A DNA stretch of 47,366 nt from Quadrisphaera granulorum. GTDB taxonomy: Bacteria; Actinomycetota; Actinomycetes; Actinomycetales; Quadrisphaeraceae. The notes under the pieces were generated by a model that was not told the origin of the DNA, ran no database searches, and was given only the letters and a program-made list of their open reading frames with translations. Below are positions 7,747-16,750 of this stretch, one piece after another. A program made the position numbers and the translations under genes. The stretch lies in the NCBI RefSeq assembly GCF_003149145.1, contig NZ_QGDQ01000037.1, forward strand, positions 1-47,366, read 5' to 3'. Position 1 is the first letter of the stretch, and every line of letters starts with the position of its first letter.

Positions 7747-8490
7747 GTGAAGGTGGAGATCTGGTCCGACGTCGTCTGCCCCTGGTGCTACGTGGGTGAG
7801 CGTCGCTTCGAGGCCGCCATGGAAGGGTTTGCGCACCGCGACGCGGTGGAGGTGGTGTGGCGCAGCTTCGAGCTCGACCCGACGTCTACCTCCGACCCCG
7901 ACGGCACCCAGGTCGGCCCCGACGACCAGGCCCGTCGCCTCGCCACGAAGTTCGGCGCCCCGCTGGAGCAGGGCCGCGAGATGCTCCGGTCGATGACGGC
8001 GACCGCCGCCGAGGTCGGCATCGAGATGCGCTTCGACCGCACGGTGAAGGCCAACACCGTCGACGCGCACCAGGTGGCGCACCTGGCGCTGGCCACCGGC
8101 GGCCCCGCGCTGCAGGCCGCCGTCGTCGAGAGGCTCATGAAGGCGCACTTCACCGACGGCGAGGCTGTCGGTGACCGCTCGGTGCTCGTGCGGTTGGCTG
8201 CCGAGGCGGGCCTGGACGCCGACGCCGTGGGCGAGGCGCTGAAGGAGGATCGCTACCTCGGCGAGGTCCGCGCCGACGAGGCCGAGGCCCGCGCGCTGGG
8301 CATCACGGGCGTGCCGTTCTTCGTCATCGACAGGAAGTACGGCGTGTCTGGCGCGCAGTCGCCCGAGGTGCTGCGCGGGGCGCTGGAGCAGGCGTGGTCG
8401 GAGCGGACGCCGCAGCTCATCACCGCTCCCGCCGCCGCTGGCTCGCCCGCGACGGCGGACGCCTGCGGCCCCGACGGCGGCGCCATCTGA
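7747..8490 (+). CDS. DsbA/FrnE-like thioredoxin-fold oxidoreductase
   Basis: This 247-residue cytoplasmic protein of the DsbA superfamily, FrnE/2-hydroxychromene-2-carboxylate isomerase branch, has the redox motif CPWC at residues 11-14 right after the first strand (VEIWSDVV). A helical insertion (ANTVDAHQVAHLA onward) and the conserved ALGITGVPFFVIDRKYGVSGAQSPEVL follow, the latter supplying the cis-proline loop. The start was set at GTG 7747 because the first strand begins there; the upstream extension is unrelated. The C-terminal 30 residues are Ala/Pro-rich. Confidence 0.9.
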   Translation: MKVEIWSDVVCPWCYVGERRFEAAMEGFAHRDAVEVVWRSFELDPTSTSDPDGTQVGPDDQARRLATKFGAPLEQGREMLRSMTATAAEVGIEMRFDRTVKANTVDAHQVAHLALATGGPALQAAVVERLMKAHFTDGEAVGDRSVLVRLAAEAGLDADAVGEALKEDRYLGEVRADEAEARALGITGVPFFVIDRKYGVSGAQSPEVLRGALEQAWSERTPQLITAPAAAGSPATADACGPDGGAI

Positions 8491-8501
8491 CCTCACCCTC
8501 C

Positions 8502-8556
8502 CCGTGATCATGGGCGTCCGCCACCCTTGAGAGGTGGCGGACGCCCATGATCACGG
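8502..8556. terminator. Perfect 24-bp inverted repeat after the DsbA-like gene
   Basis: Arms at 8502-8525 and 8533-8556 are perfectly complementary over 24 bp around a seven-base loop. A second pairing, CACCCTC at 8494-8500 with GAGGGTG at 8561-8567, extends the stem past an internal loop. There is no U-tract. It begins 11 bases after the DsbA-like stop and could end transcription or be a dispersed palindromic element. Its core CGTGATCATG recurs in two other intergenic regions. Confidence 0.7.
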
Positions 8557-8610
8557 AGTAGAGGGTGGGGTCGTCACCGGACTGTCGGTGGCGCCCCGCA
8601 GACTGCCCGC

Positions 8611-11600
8611 GTGAGGCGGACGGCTGACGGTTGGTGGCACTCCCCACGCGACCTCATGGCCGCGTTCGAGTGCGACCACCGCCTCACGCTCGAGCACGCC
8701 GCCCACACGGGCCTCGTCCAGCGCCCGGCGGTGCCTCTCGACGGTGACCTCGAGCTCGTCGCCCAGCACGGTTTGCTCCACGAGCGGGAGGCGCTCGCCG
8801 CGCTCAAGGCGCTGGTCGCGCCGCGGGGTGGACGCGTCGTCGAGGTGACGGCTCCCGGGCAGGGCGACGATGCCCAGCTCACCGCCGCGGGGTTGACGCG
8901 CGCGGCGCTGGAGGCCCAGGTCGACGTCGTCCACCAGGCCGCGCTCATGGTCCCCAGCGCCGATGGAGACGACGACGAGCGCGGTGGCGGGTTCCTCGGC
9001 TACGCCGACTTCCTCGTCAGCGTCGACCTCAGCACGGGCGAGCCGGTGATCGATGAGGCCACCGGCCGGCGCCGGTACGAGCCCGTCGATGCGAAGCTCG
9101 CCCGCACGGCCCGCCCCACCGCGCTGCTGCAGACCGCGGCGTACGCCGATGCCCTCGTCGCCCTCGGTCACCCGGCGCCGCAGCGCGTGCACCTGTGGCT
9201 GGGCGGGGGTTCCGGGAGCCCCGGTGGCCGGGTGGTCTCCGAGCGCGCCGCCGACCTGCTGCCGCTCGTGGCGGAGTACCGGGAGCGCGTGCTCGCGCAA
9301 CTGGGCACGAGCAGCCGTGCCACCACGGACGACGCCGCTCTCCACGCGCCAGCCGTGCCCGAGCCGCTGTGGGCCGATGCGCGCCCCGCGTGCGGCACCT
9401 GCACCTGGGCGCCGGTGTGCGAGAGCGGCCGCGAGGAAGCCCGTGACCTCAGCCTCGTCGCCGGGATCCGCCGCGACCAGGTGCACCGCCTGCGCGAGCG
9501 TGGCGCGAGCACGGTTGAGGCCCTCGCCGTCGCCCGTGACGACCAGCGCCCGCCCGGCATGGGCCGGCCCACGTTCGAGCGGCTGCGCGCCCAGGCCGCG
9601 CTGCAGGCCCGCGGTGACGCGCAGCCGCCGGGCTCGCCGCCGCTACACGTCGTCCACGACGACGCCCCCCTGCGGTTGCTGCCCGAGCCCGACGCGGGCG
9701 ACCTTTACTACGACATCGAGGGCGACCCCTTCACCGATGGCGGCGAGGGCCTGGAGTACCTGCACGGCCTCACCGGCGCCGACGGCACGTTCACGGCCCA
9801 CTGGGCCCACGACCGGGCCCAGGAGAAGGTCGCCTTCGAGGCCGTCGTCGACGCGATGACCGCAGCCGCGGCCAGGCACCCGGGCATGCACGTCTACCAC
9901 TACGCCGCCTACGAGCGGACCGCGCTGCTGGCCCTGGCTGTGCGCCACCAAACCCGCGAGGCCCAGGTCGACCAGCTGCTGCGCGACGGTCGCCTCGTCG
10001 ACCTGTACGCCGTGGTGCGCGCATCGGTGCGGGTGTCGGCGCCGTCGTACTCCATCAAGAAGCTCGAACCGCTCTATATGGGTGCGGATCTGCGCAGCGG
10101 AGACGTCACCACCGCGGGAGACTCGATCGTTCAGTACGAGCGGTACACCGCGCTGACCGCACGAGGCCTCACCACGGATGCCGCCGTCGTCCTCGACGCC
10201 ATCCGCGACTACAACGCCTACGACTGTGAGAGCACCCGTCGCCTCCACGGATGGCTGCTCTCGCTCGTGGGCAGGACGACGACGGCGGCTGCCGAGGCAG
10301 CCGCCGCTGCCGCACGCGCGGCAGCGCTGGAGGGAGCCGACCCGCTGGCGCTGGCCAGCACGGTCGGCGTCGACGACGTGGCGTCCGAGGATCCGTCGGC
10401 CGGTGGCCCGGACGCTGTTGTCACCGCCCTCGTCGCCCGGTTGCTCGACGGCGTACCCGACCGCGCCGACCAGCGCACCGAACTGCAGCACGCGCGGGCG
10501 CTGCTGGCGGCATCGCTCGGGTACTACCCGCGTGAGCACAAGCCGTTCTGGTGGGAGCACTTCGACAGGCTCCGCACGCCCCTGGACGAGCTCGCCCACG
10601 ACGACGGCGTCGTCGTCCTCGACAGGGTCGAGGCCGGTGACTGGGAGAAGCCGCCGCGGGCCCGCACGCTGAAGCGGACGGTGAGAGCGACGACGACGTC
10701 GGGCGCGGGCGACGTCGCCCGGCTGGGCCGCTCGCCGTTCGCGGTCTACGAGGCACCGGCTCCCGAGGGCATGCAGCTGTCCGCCGACAGCGCCCGCGGC
10801 ACGCACCCCCGCTGCAGCGCGGTCGAGTGGGAGTCCGGAACGGTGACCTTCGTCGAGAGCACTGCTCAGGCCGGCAGCCAGGGCGGCGCTGGAGGCTGGC
10901 CGGAGCTGCCCGTCGCGCTGCTGCCGAGCGCGCCGCCGGCCACGAAGGGCAAAGAGGCGGTGGTGCTCGACCTGGCCCGTGCCGCCCTGGCGGACCTGGA
11001 GGCCGGGCGCGAGCCCGACGAGGCGTGGTGGCGGCTGCTGCTGCGCCGCGCTCCGGGCCTGCACCACGCACCTGCCGTCGAGGGGGCTGAAGGCACCGAC
11101 ACCGTGGGCGCGGTGACGTCGTCGCTGCTGGACGCGGGGCGTGACGTCGTCGCCGTCCAGGGGCCCCCGGGCACGGGCAAGACGTTCGTCGGTTCGCGCG
11201 TCATCGCCGCGCTGGCGCGGCGGGGGTGGCGGATCGGCGTCGTCGCGCAGAGCCACCAGGTGGTGGAGAACCTCCTCGAGCGGGTGGTCGCCGTGCGCGA
11301 CGACGCCGCGCGGGGGCCGCATTTCGCCGTCGCCAAGCCGAAGCAGGACGGCGACGAGCGCGAGGCCACCCCGTGGGAGCGCCCACCCAAGGTCGACGCG
11401 TGGCTCGCGGCGCAGGAGGGCGGCTGCGTGCTGGGGGGCACGTCGTGGACGTTCGCGCAGGAGAGGATCCGCAGCCAGCACCTCGACCTGCTGGTCGTCG
11501 ACGAGGCTGGGCAGTTCGCTCTCGTCGACGCGCTCGTCGCGGGTTCGGCGGCGGAGCGGATGCTGCTGCTGGGAGACCCGCAGCAGCTGCCACAGGTGTG

Positions 11601-12315
11601 CCAGGGCACCCACCCCGAGCCTGTCGACGTCTCCGCGCTGCGACACCTGCTCGGCGAGGCCTCGCTCGTGCCACCCGAGGCGGGGTACCTCCTCGACACG
11701 ACGTGGCGCATGCACGAGCGCGTGTGCGAGCCGGTCTCGCAGCTGCAGTACGAGGGAGTGCTCGCGGCGCACCCGCGCACCGCCGAGCGCCACCTCGAAG
11801 GCGTGCAGCCGGGGGTGCACCTGCAGCCCGTCGACCACCGCGACAACACGACGTCGTCCCCTGAGGAGGCGGCGCGCGTCGTGGAGCTCGTCAGCGACGT
11901 CCTCGGCCGCACCTGGACGGACGAGGACGGCGCAGCCCGCCCGGTCGACGAAGACGACGTCCTCGTCGTCGCCCCCTTCAACCGACAGGTGTCGCTGCTG
12001 CGGGCGGCCCTCGCCGACGCCGGACTCGACGGCGTGCAGGTGGGCACCGTCGACAAGTTCCAGGGCCGCGAGGCGCCCGTCGTCGTGGTGTCGATGGCGA
12101 CGTCGTCAGGAGACGACCTGCCACGCGGCGTGGAGTTCCTCCTGTCGCGCAACCGCCTCAACGTGGCGCTGTCACGGGCGATGTGGGCGGCGCACCTCGT
12201 GCACTCCCCCGCACTGCGCTCGATCACCCCGACCACAGCCGAGGGGCTCGTGGCGCTCGGCGCTTTCGTCGGGGTGCTCCGCAGCGCCCAGACCGGGGCT
12301 AGTGCTCGGGGCTAG
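8611..12315 (+). CDS. TM0106-family RecB-like nuclease fused to a superfamily 1 helicase
   Basis: This 1234-residue nucleic-acid enzyme has three parts. The N-terminal nuclease part (residues 1-330) has PVDAKLARTARPTALLQTAAYADAL as the PD-(D/E)XK core and four cysteines (Cys21, then Cys261, Cys264 and Cys270 as CxxCx5C) spaced as in the Fe-S nucleases Cas4, AddB and Dna2. A middle RNase H-like part has YYDIEGDPF, HYAAYE and YNAYDCEST. The C-terminal Upf1/Dna2-type helicase has GPPGTGKT at 851-858, VVDEAGQ with Asp964-Glu965, GDPQQLPQ, TVDKFQGREAPVV and RNRLNVALSRA. A role in DNA repair or end processing is likely; the family is poorly studied. Confidence 0.9.
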   Translation: MRRTADGWWHSPRDLMAAFECDHRLTLEHAAHTGLVQRPAVPLDGDLELVAQHGLLHEREALAALKALVAPRGGRVVEVTAPGQGDDAQLTAAGLTRAALEAQVDVVHQAALMVPSADGDDDERGGGFLGYADFLVSVDLSTGEPVIDEATGRRRYEPVDAKLARTARPTALLQTAAYADALVALGHPAPQRVHLWLGGGSGSPGGRVVSERAADLLPLVAEYRERVLAQLGTSSRATTDDAALHAPAVPEPLWADARPACGTCTWAPVCESGREEARDLSLVAGIRRDQVHRLRERGASTVEALAVARDDQRPPGMGRPTFERLRAQAALQARGDAQPPGSPPLHVVHDDAPLRLLPEPDAGDLYYDIEGDPFTDGGEGLEYLHGLTGADGTFTAHWAHDRAQEKVAFEAVVDAMTAAAARHPGMHVYHYAAYERTALLALAVRHQTREAQVDQLLRDGRLVDLYAVVRASVRVSAPSYSIKKLEPLYMGADLRSGDVTTAGDSIVQYERYTALTARGLTTDAAVVLDAIRDYNAYDCESTRRLHGWLLSLVGRTTTAAAEAAAAAARAAALEGADPLALASTVGVDDVASEDPSAGGPDAVVTALVARLLDGVPDRADQRTELQHARALLAASLGYYPREHKPFWWEHFDRLRTPLDELAHDDGVVVLDRVEAGDWEKPPRARTLKRTVRATTTSGAGDVARLGRSPFAVYEAPAPEGMQLSADSARGTHPRCSAVEWESGTVTFVESTAQAGSQGGAGGWPELPVALLPSAPPATKGKEAVVLDLARAALADLEAGREPDEAWWRLLLRRAPGLHHAPAVEGAEGTDTVGAVTSSLLDAGRDVVAVQGPPGTGKTFVGSRVIAALARRGWRIGVVAQSHQVVENLLERVVAVRDDAARGPHFAVAKPKQDGDEREATPWERPPKVDAWLAAQEGGCVLGGTSWTFAQERIRSQHLDLLVVDEAGQFALVDALVAGSAAERMLLLGDPQQLPQVCQGTHPEPVDVSALRHLLGEASLVPPEAGYLLDTTWRMHERVCEPVSQLQYEGVLAAHPRTAERHLEGVQPGVHLQPVDHRDNTTSSPEEAARVVELVSDVLGRTWTDEDGAARPVDEDDVLVVAPFNRQVSLLRAALADAGLDGVQVGTVDKFQGREAPVVVVSMATSSGDDLPRGVEFLLSRNRLNVALSRAMWAAHLVHSPALRSITPTTAEGLVALGAFVGVLRSAQTGASARG

Positions 12316-12365
12316 CGCTCGGGGCGGGGCTGCTGCGCGCGGGTGAAGCCCCCGCGATCACGCAG

Positions 12366-12400
12366 AAGATCCGCACCGCCGGACCTCAAGTGCGGATCTT
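12366..12400. terminator. Intrinsic-type terminator after the nuclease-helicase
   Basis: AAGATCCGCA at 12366-12375 pairs perfectly with TGCGGATCTT at 12391-12400 over a 15-base loop, followed by TCTCGTC. The T-rich right end makes it the best intrinsic terminator candidate in the window, 50 bp after the helicase stop. Confidence 0.7.
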
Positions 12401-12517
12401 TCTCGTCATCGTTCGGCGCTGCGCGCTGGGCCGGACGGGTGACGTCCCGCATCCGTGCGGGGCACTGCCTCAGGGATCGCCTTCAGCTGCCGAGGGCCCT
12501 CCGCCGACCACCTGGAC

Positions 12518-13414
12518 ATGCCGCTCCTCACCCTGCGCCCCGCGCCGCTGCGCTCGACGCCCCTCACGACGTCGACGACGTCCGTGCTGCGGCACCTCGA
12601 CTCCCGGCTGGTCACCGCGCTGCTGCGCACGGCGGCCCCGGCTCTGGAGAGCGCACGCACCGTGGTGCTGCTCGCTGAGGGCCGCGACGGGCGCCGCGTC
12701 AGCGGTGACGCCCGCGAGGTGCTCGCCTCCAGCGACGCGACCCTGCTGATCGTCACGGGTGACCGCACCCGGCCGCCGTGGGTGGACGCCCTCGAGCCGG
12801 ATGCGCCGGCGACGACCACGGGCCCGCGGGTGGCGTGGTGTTCCTCGGCGGACCTGGCTGACGCCCTGGACCTGGCCCTCGCCGACGGGCTGCCGCAGGC
12901 GCGTGTCTCGGAGCACTCGCGCCAGCTGCTCACGGAGCTGGTGGCCTACTGGGAGGTCAACGGACTGCGCGAGCTCCACGACACCGTGGTGGTGGCGGGT
13001 CGCGCCGCGTGGCCGGAGTACCTGCGCACGGGCGCCATCATCAGCACGCCTGGCCCGCAGCTGCGCGGGGGTACCTCTTACGTCGGGTTCTCCGTGGACG
13101 GCGCGGTGGCCCCCGTGGTCCCGGCCGTCACGGGGGTGCACCGGGGCGTGCGCTTCACTCCCGCCGCCGCCGAGCGGCACCGGGAGAAGGGGCTCACGCA
13201 CCTCGCCGACGTCATCGAGACCTCCCTGGCTGCGCGCACGCGCAGCGAGGGCGCCGTGTACGACGTCGTCCTGCTCAGCGCTCCCGACGCCGAGACCACC
13301 GTGCAGCTCGGTGCGGAGGTGCCGGACGCCGAGGGCGCGGGTCGTCGGGCGGGGTGGGCGCCGGCTCGCCGCTACGCGCACCTCGACGAGCTGCGCGGCA
13401 GCACCGCCGCCTGA
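12518..13414 (+). CDS. Hypothetical protein, unrecognised
   Basis: This is a 298-residue soluble protein with alternating helices and strands and no signal peptide or membrane segment. The N-terminus reads LRHLDSRLVTALLRTAAPAL, followed by VVLLAEGRDGRRV; a later block WPEYLRTGAIISTPGPQLRGGTSYVGFSVDG is Gly-rich and looks like a ligand loop. I do not recognise the family. The frame opens at 12455, but the ATG at 12518 begins the coherent sequence. Its 3' end overlaps the convergent glycosyltransferase by 43 bp. Confidence 0.65.
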   Translation: MPLLTLRPAPLRSTPLTTSTTSVLRHLDSRLVTALLRTAAPALESARTVVLLAEGRDGRRVSGDAREVLASSDATLLIVTGDRTRPPWVDALEPDAPATTTGPRVAWCSSADLADALDLALADGLPQARVSEHSRQLLTELVAYWEVNGLRELHDTVVVAGRAAWPEYLRTGAIISTPGPQLRGGTSYVGFSVDGAVAPVVPAVTGVHRGVRFTPAAAERHREKGLTHLADVIETSLAARTRSEGAVYDVVLLSAPDAETTVQLGAEVPDAEGAGRRAGWAPARRYAHLDELRGSTAA

Positions 13415-14538
13415 GGGGCGGTCGCGCAGGCGAGGCGCAGCACCGCCTGCGCGGCGTCGGGCCAGTCGCTGGGCAGGCGCCCCCGGGCGTGCTGGGCGCG
13501 CAGCGCGTCGGCGAGCTGGCCGGGCGACGTCGGCCACGGCACACCGGCGCGCTCGGCCAGCACTGCGGCGTTGGCGCGCCCGTGGCCGGGGATGCTGCGG
13601 TAGGTGACCGCGGGCAGACCGGCGACCAGCGCCTCGGTGACAGCGAGGCCACCGGCGTTGTGGACGAGCACGTCGGCGAGCTGCATGAGCTCGTGGACGT
13701 CGGAGCGCCACCCCAGCGCGACGGCCCCGGGCACGGCGGCGACGTCACGCTGCAGCGCCACGTTGCGTCCGCACAGCACGAGCGGGGTGAAGCCTGCCGC
13801 GACGACGTCGCGGGTCGAGGGGACGACGTCGCCCATCCCCAGCGACCCGGTGGCCAGCAGCGCGATCGGCCTGCCACCCAGCAGTTCTCCGCACAGACCG
13901 TGGTGCAGGCCCAGCTGCTCGCGCAACGCCACGAGCGCCGGCAGCTGCGGCCGTCGGGAGAACCGCTCCGGGACGAGCGGCCCCGCCACCGCGAAGGGCG
14001 CACCGGCGCGGGTCATCTCGGGGTAGTCGGCGCGGCCCTGCTGGGCGGTGGCGTCGGTGACGGTGAGGTGGGCGAGCGCCCGGGGGTGCAGCCACGACAG
14101 GTGCACCGCAGGGTCGGTGAGGTAGGTCGCGAAGGGCACGTGCAGTCGCCCGGCCTCGGTCAGCTGACCGAGCAGCTGGCTCGCCAGCGGGTAGGTGGAC
14201 ACCACGATGTCGGGCCTCGTCAGCTCCACCCACCGCTGCACCGCGTCGGCGCCGAGGGAGCAGATCTCCTGCTCGACGCGCCACACGAACCCACGGCGCT
14301 CCATGCCACAGAAGATCCACTCGAAGAGCCGCGGGGCACGCGCGACGGTCAACGCGTACCCGTCGCGCAGGAACAGCTGCGCCGGGCGGGGCAGCGCATC
14401 GAGCAGGTCGCGCACCTCGGCAACGGCCCCCGCAAGGCGCAGCCGGTGCGCCAGCTCGGCGGCCGCGCCGTCGTGCCCGGCACCCACACTTCCCGTGAGG
14501 ACGAGCACACGGGGTGCGTGCGTGGGCACTGCGGTCAT
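13372..14538 (-). CDS. MGDG-synthase/MurG-like glycosyltransferase
   Basis: This 388-residue GT-B glycosyltransferase of the 1,2-diacylglycerol galactosyl/glucosyltransferase type (GT28) would transfer a sugar from a nucleotide donor to a membrane lipid at the cytoplasmic face. The N-terminal glycine-rich loop VLVLTGSVGAGHDGAAAEL (residues 11-29) and PDIVVSTYPLASQLLGQL mark the acceptor domain. ALLATGSLGMGDV, GWRSDVHELMQLADVLVHNAGGLAVTEALVAGLPAV and PGHGRANAAVLAERG-like residues mark the donor domain. The sugar and acceptor cannot be read from sequence. Confidence 0.88.
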   Translation of the reverse strand: MTAVPTHAPRVLVLTGSVGAGHDGAAAELAHRLRLAGAVAEVRDLLDALPRPAQLFLRDGYALTVARAPRLFEWIFCGMERRGFVWRVEQEICSLGADAVQRWVELTRPDIVVSTYPLASQLLGQLTEAGRLHVPFATYLTDPAVHLSWLHPRALAHLTVTDATAQQGRADYPEMTRAGAPFAVAGPLVPERFSRRPQLPALVALREQLGLHHGLCGELLGGRPIALLATGSLGMGDVVPSTRDVVAAGFTPLVLCGRNVALQRDVAAVPGAVALGWRSDVHELMQLADVLVHNAGGLAVTEALVAGLPAVTYRSIPGHGRANAAVLAERAGVPWPTSPGQLADALRAQHARGRLPSDWPDAAQAVLRLACATAPQAAVLPRSSSRCA

Positions 14539-14711
14539 CGAGGATCCTCACGTCGAGCGGGCTGGTCCGTCACGACCCTGCCCGCTTCTCGGCGGCGCTC
14601 CCCCCGTAGGCACGCACACACCAGGTGAAGATCAGGAGAACTCCTCCCGCCGCCTCGCAGACGCCACGGGGTCGCCAGCTCTGGGCTACCGCGACGGGAG
14701 ATGCTGGGGCG

Positions 14712-15680
14712 GTGATCGCGGTGGCACTCGGTTTGACCGCGGCGTGCGCCCTGGCCGGCGCCGCGGTCCTGCAGCACGACGCCGCCTCCGGCGCACCGGC
14801 CGCGGAGGGCTTCGGTGCCGGGGTGCGATTGCTCGGGCGGTTGCTGCGCCGTCGTCGCTGGCTGGCCGGTCAGCTGCTCGGTGCGACGGGGCTGCTGCTG
14901 TTCGCGGTCGCCCTGCACCTGGGTCGCGTGGTGGTCGTGCAGCCGCTGCTGGCGACCCAGCTGGTGTTCTCGCTGCTGCTCGTCGGGGCTCTGGCACGAC
15001 GGCGGCACGGTCGCGCCGGACTCGACGCGGCGCTGTGGGGTGCGGCGGCCCTCGTGGTCGGTGGTCTCGTCGTCTTCGGGGTAAGCGCCCACCCCGTCCA
15101 GGACCGGGGTGGTCCCGACGTCGCCGCGGTCCGCGAGGCCTGGCTGCTCGGGTCGGCAGGCGCGGCGCTGGTGCTGCAGGTGGCGGCCGGGCTCGTCGGG
15201 AACCTCCTCACGCGGGGACGACGCAGCGTGCTGCTGGCGGTCGCGGCCGCGTGCGGCTTCGGGGTCGACGCGCTGCTGCTCAAGGCGGTCGGTGCCCACC
15301 TGGAGGCCGGCGAGGTCCTGTCGTGGCCGCTGCTGGCGCTGGCCGTGCTCGCGCCGTCGTCGCTGATCACCGCGCAGCGTGCGTTCCAGGCGGGATCGGT
15401 GACGCAGGCGCTCCCGGCGATCGCGGCGCTGGAACCGGTGGTGGCCATCACCGTGGCGGGCCCGGCACTCGGCGAGCACCTCTCCGACGACCCGGCCCTG
15501 CGCGCCGGACAGGCTGTCGGTCTGCTGGCGCTCCTGCTCGGGGTGGTGGTCCTCGCGCGGCGCGGGCCGTGGGCGACCACTCCCCCCTCCAATGGCGAGA
15601 ACCACAGCAACGAGGACGACGACGACGGCGAGCGCGGCCACCACCTCACCGAACTGCACCGGCCTGCGCCGAACGGGTGA
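14712..15680 (+). CDS. DMT-superfamily transporter
   Basis: This 322-residue integral membrane protein has about nine hydrophobic segments in the pattern of EamA/NIPA-like drug-metabolite transporters. Family-like pieces are the first helix (IAVALGLTAACALAGAAVLQHDAAS), HLGRVVVVQPLLATQLVFSLLL and the C-terminal repeat ending ALPAIAALEPVVAITVAGPALGEHLSDD and GLLALLLGVVVLA. The frame opens at 14625, but GTG 14712 with GGGAG at 14696-14700 begins the first helix. The C-terminal tail is an acidic, Asn/Asp-rich cytoplasmic extension. The substrate is unknown. Confidence 0.85.
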   Translation: MIAVALGLTAACALAGAAVLQHDAASGAPAAEGFGAGVRLLGRLLRRRRWLAGQLLGATGLLLFAVALHLGRVVVVQPLLATQLVFSLLLVGALARRRHGRAGLDAALWGAAALVVGGLVVFGVSAHPVQDRGGPDVAAVREAWLLGSAGAALVLQVAAGLVGNLLTRGRRSVLLAVAAACGFGVDALLLKAVGAHLEAGEVLSWPLLALAVLAPSSLITAQRAFQAGSVTQALPAIAALEPVVAITVAGPALGEHLSDDPALRAGQAVGLLALLLGVVVLARRGPWATTPPSNGENHSNEDDDDGERGHHLTELHRPAPNG

Positions 15681-15754
15681 CAGGTCCCCGCATGCACCAC
15701 TGACCGGCCCGCCCACCGCTGGAGCGGGAGCGGTAGGCCGCCGATGCCGGCAGA

Positions 15755-16729
15755 GTGACTGCTCCCGGCCATTCCTGGCCCCCGCTCGAGCAGCCACCAT
15801 CTGACAGCGCCCACCTCGACGGTGCCTCCGTCGACAGCGCCCCTTCCGACAGCGCTCTGCTCGACAACACCCTGCTCGACAGGACTGGGCCCAGCGACAG
15901 CGCACCTCGACCGACGCGTACCACTCGGCCGGCCGGCGCGACCGCGATGGCCGCCACGCTCGCCGCGCAAGCCTCCGCCCCGCACCGACCCGCGCTGCTG
16001 GAAGCCCTCCGCCGCACCGTCGGAGCCGACCCCCTGGTGGACGACGCCCACGAGCCCTACCTCGACGCCGTCGGCCAGCGCGAGGTCGGCCGCCGCCTGG
16101 GCGTCCTGCGCCACCGCAGCGGCCCGACCGCACCGTGGCACCTCGTGCACGATGTTCCGCTGAGCACCGCCCAGGCGAACTCCCCGGGCGAGCATGTCGA
16201 CCCTGTTCATGTCGATCACGTCCTCGTCGGGCCCGGCGGCGTCTACGCCGTCACCGTGCTGCACCTGCCGGGCGCGCGCGTCCGCGCGGCGCAGACCGCG
16301 TTCGTCGTGGACGGCCAGCCCTCACAGCACCTGCGTGAGGCGAAGCAGCGGGCCCTCGCGGTGCACCGGGTGCTCAGCGAGGGCGCTGGCCGGGACGTGC
16401 CCGTGCGGGCCGTCGTCGTCGTCCTCGGGAGTGAGCGGCTGGCGCTCCCGCTGCGCACGGCCGACGTCGCCGTCCTGCGCGCCCCGGTGCTCGTGCGGTG
16501 GTTGCGGAAGCAGCCGAAGGTGCTGGACGCATCCACCGCCGCCGAGCTCGCCGGCCACCTCACGGCCACAGCCCATCAGCACTCCGACGCCCACGATTCG
16601 CTCGACGGCTTCGAGCGCCTCCAGCGCACGGTCCTGACCGCCGACAGGCTGCGGCGGGCATGGTTCGTGACGCTGGCGGTGGCGGCGTCGTCGGCCGTGA
16701 CGACCGTCCTCGCGAGCCTCTCCCCCTGA
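15755..16729 (+). CDS. NERD-domain protein with repetitive N-terminus
   Basis: The central part of this 324-residue protein (about residues 105-225) fits the nuclease-related NERD domain: GQREVGRRL, VDHVLVGPGGVYAVTVLHLPGA, then VRAVVVVLGSERLAL. A C-terminal hydrophobic stretch (WFVTLAVAASSAVTTVLASL) could anchor it. The usual domain lysine after the third strand is replaced here, so nuclease activity is doubtful. Residues 16-50 are a degenerate Ser-Asp-Ser-Ala/Leu-Asp repeat. The ATG at codon 65 is an alternative start that would exclude it. Confidence 0.75.
   Translation: MTAPGHSWPPLEQPPSDSAHLDGASVDSAPSDSALLDNTLLDRTGPSDSAPRPTRTTRPAGATAMAATLAAQASAPHRPALLEALRRTVGADPLVDDAHEPYLDAVGQREVGRRLGVLRHRSGPTAPWHLVHDVPLSTAQANSPGEHVDPVHVDHVLVGPGGVYAVTVLHLPGARVRAAQTAFVVDGQPSQHLREAKQRALAVHRVLSEGAGRDVPVRAVVVVLGSERLALPLRTADVAVLRAPVLVRWLRKQPKVLDASTAAELAGHLTATAHQHSDAHDSLDGFERLQRTVLTADRLRRAWFVTLAVAASSAVTTVLASLSP
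15803..15903 (+). repeat. Degenerate GACAGCGC repeats in the NERD gene
   Basis: GACAGCGC occurs at 15803, 15833, 15848 and 15896, always in the frame that encodes Asp-Ser-Ala, mixed with CTCGACA/CTGCTCGAC units. The array precedes the conserved domain and may be a coding linker or an upstream non-coding array if translation starts at codon 65. Confidence 0.5.
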
Positions 16730-16750
16730 GGCTGCGGTCGCCGCGGCCGG

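Noticed and set aside
9643-11838. A 731-residue minus-strand open frame opposite the nuclease-helicase
   Set aside because: It mirrors a gene with clear nuclease and helicase motifs; its own translation is His/Arg/Gly-rich with no domain. Long antisense frames are expected at this GC content.
14535-16133. A 532-residue minus-strand frame opposite the transporter and NERD genes
   Set aside because: It spans two genes and their gap, is Arg/Gly-rich and has no domain.
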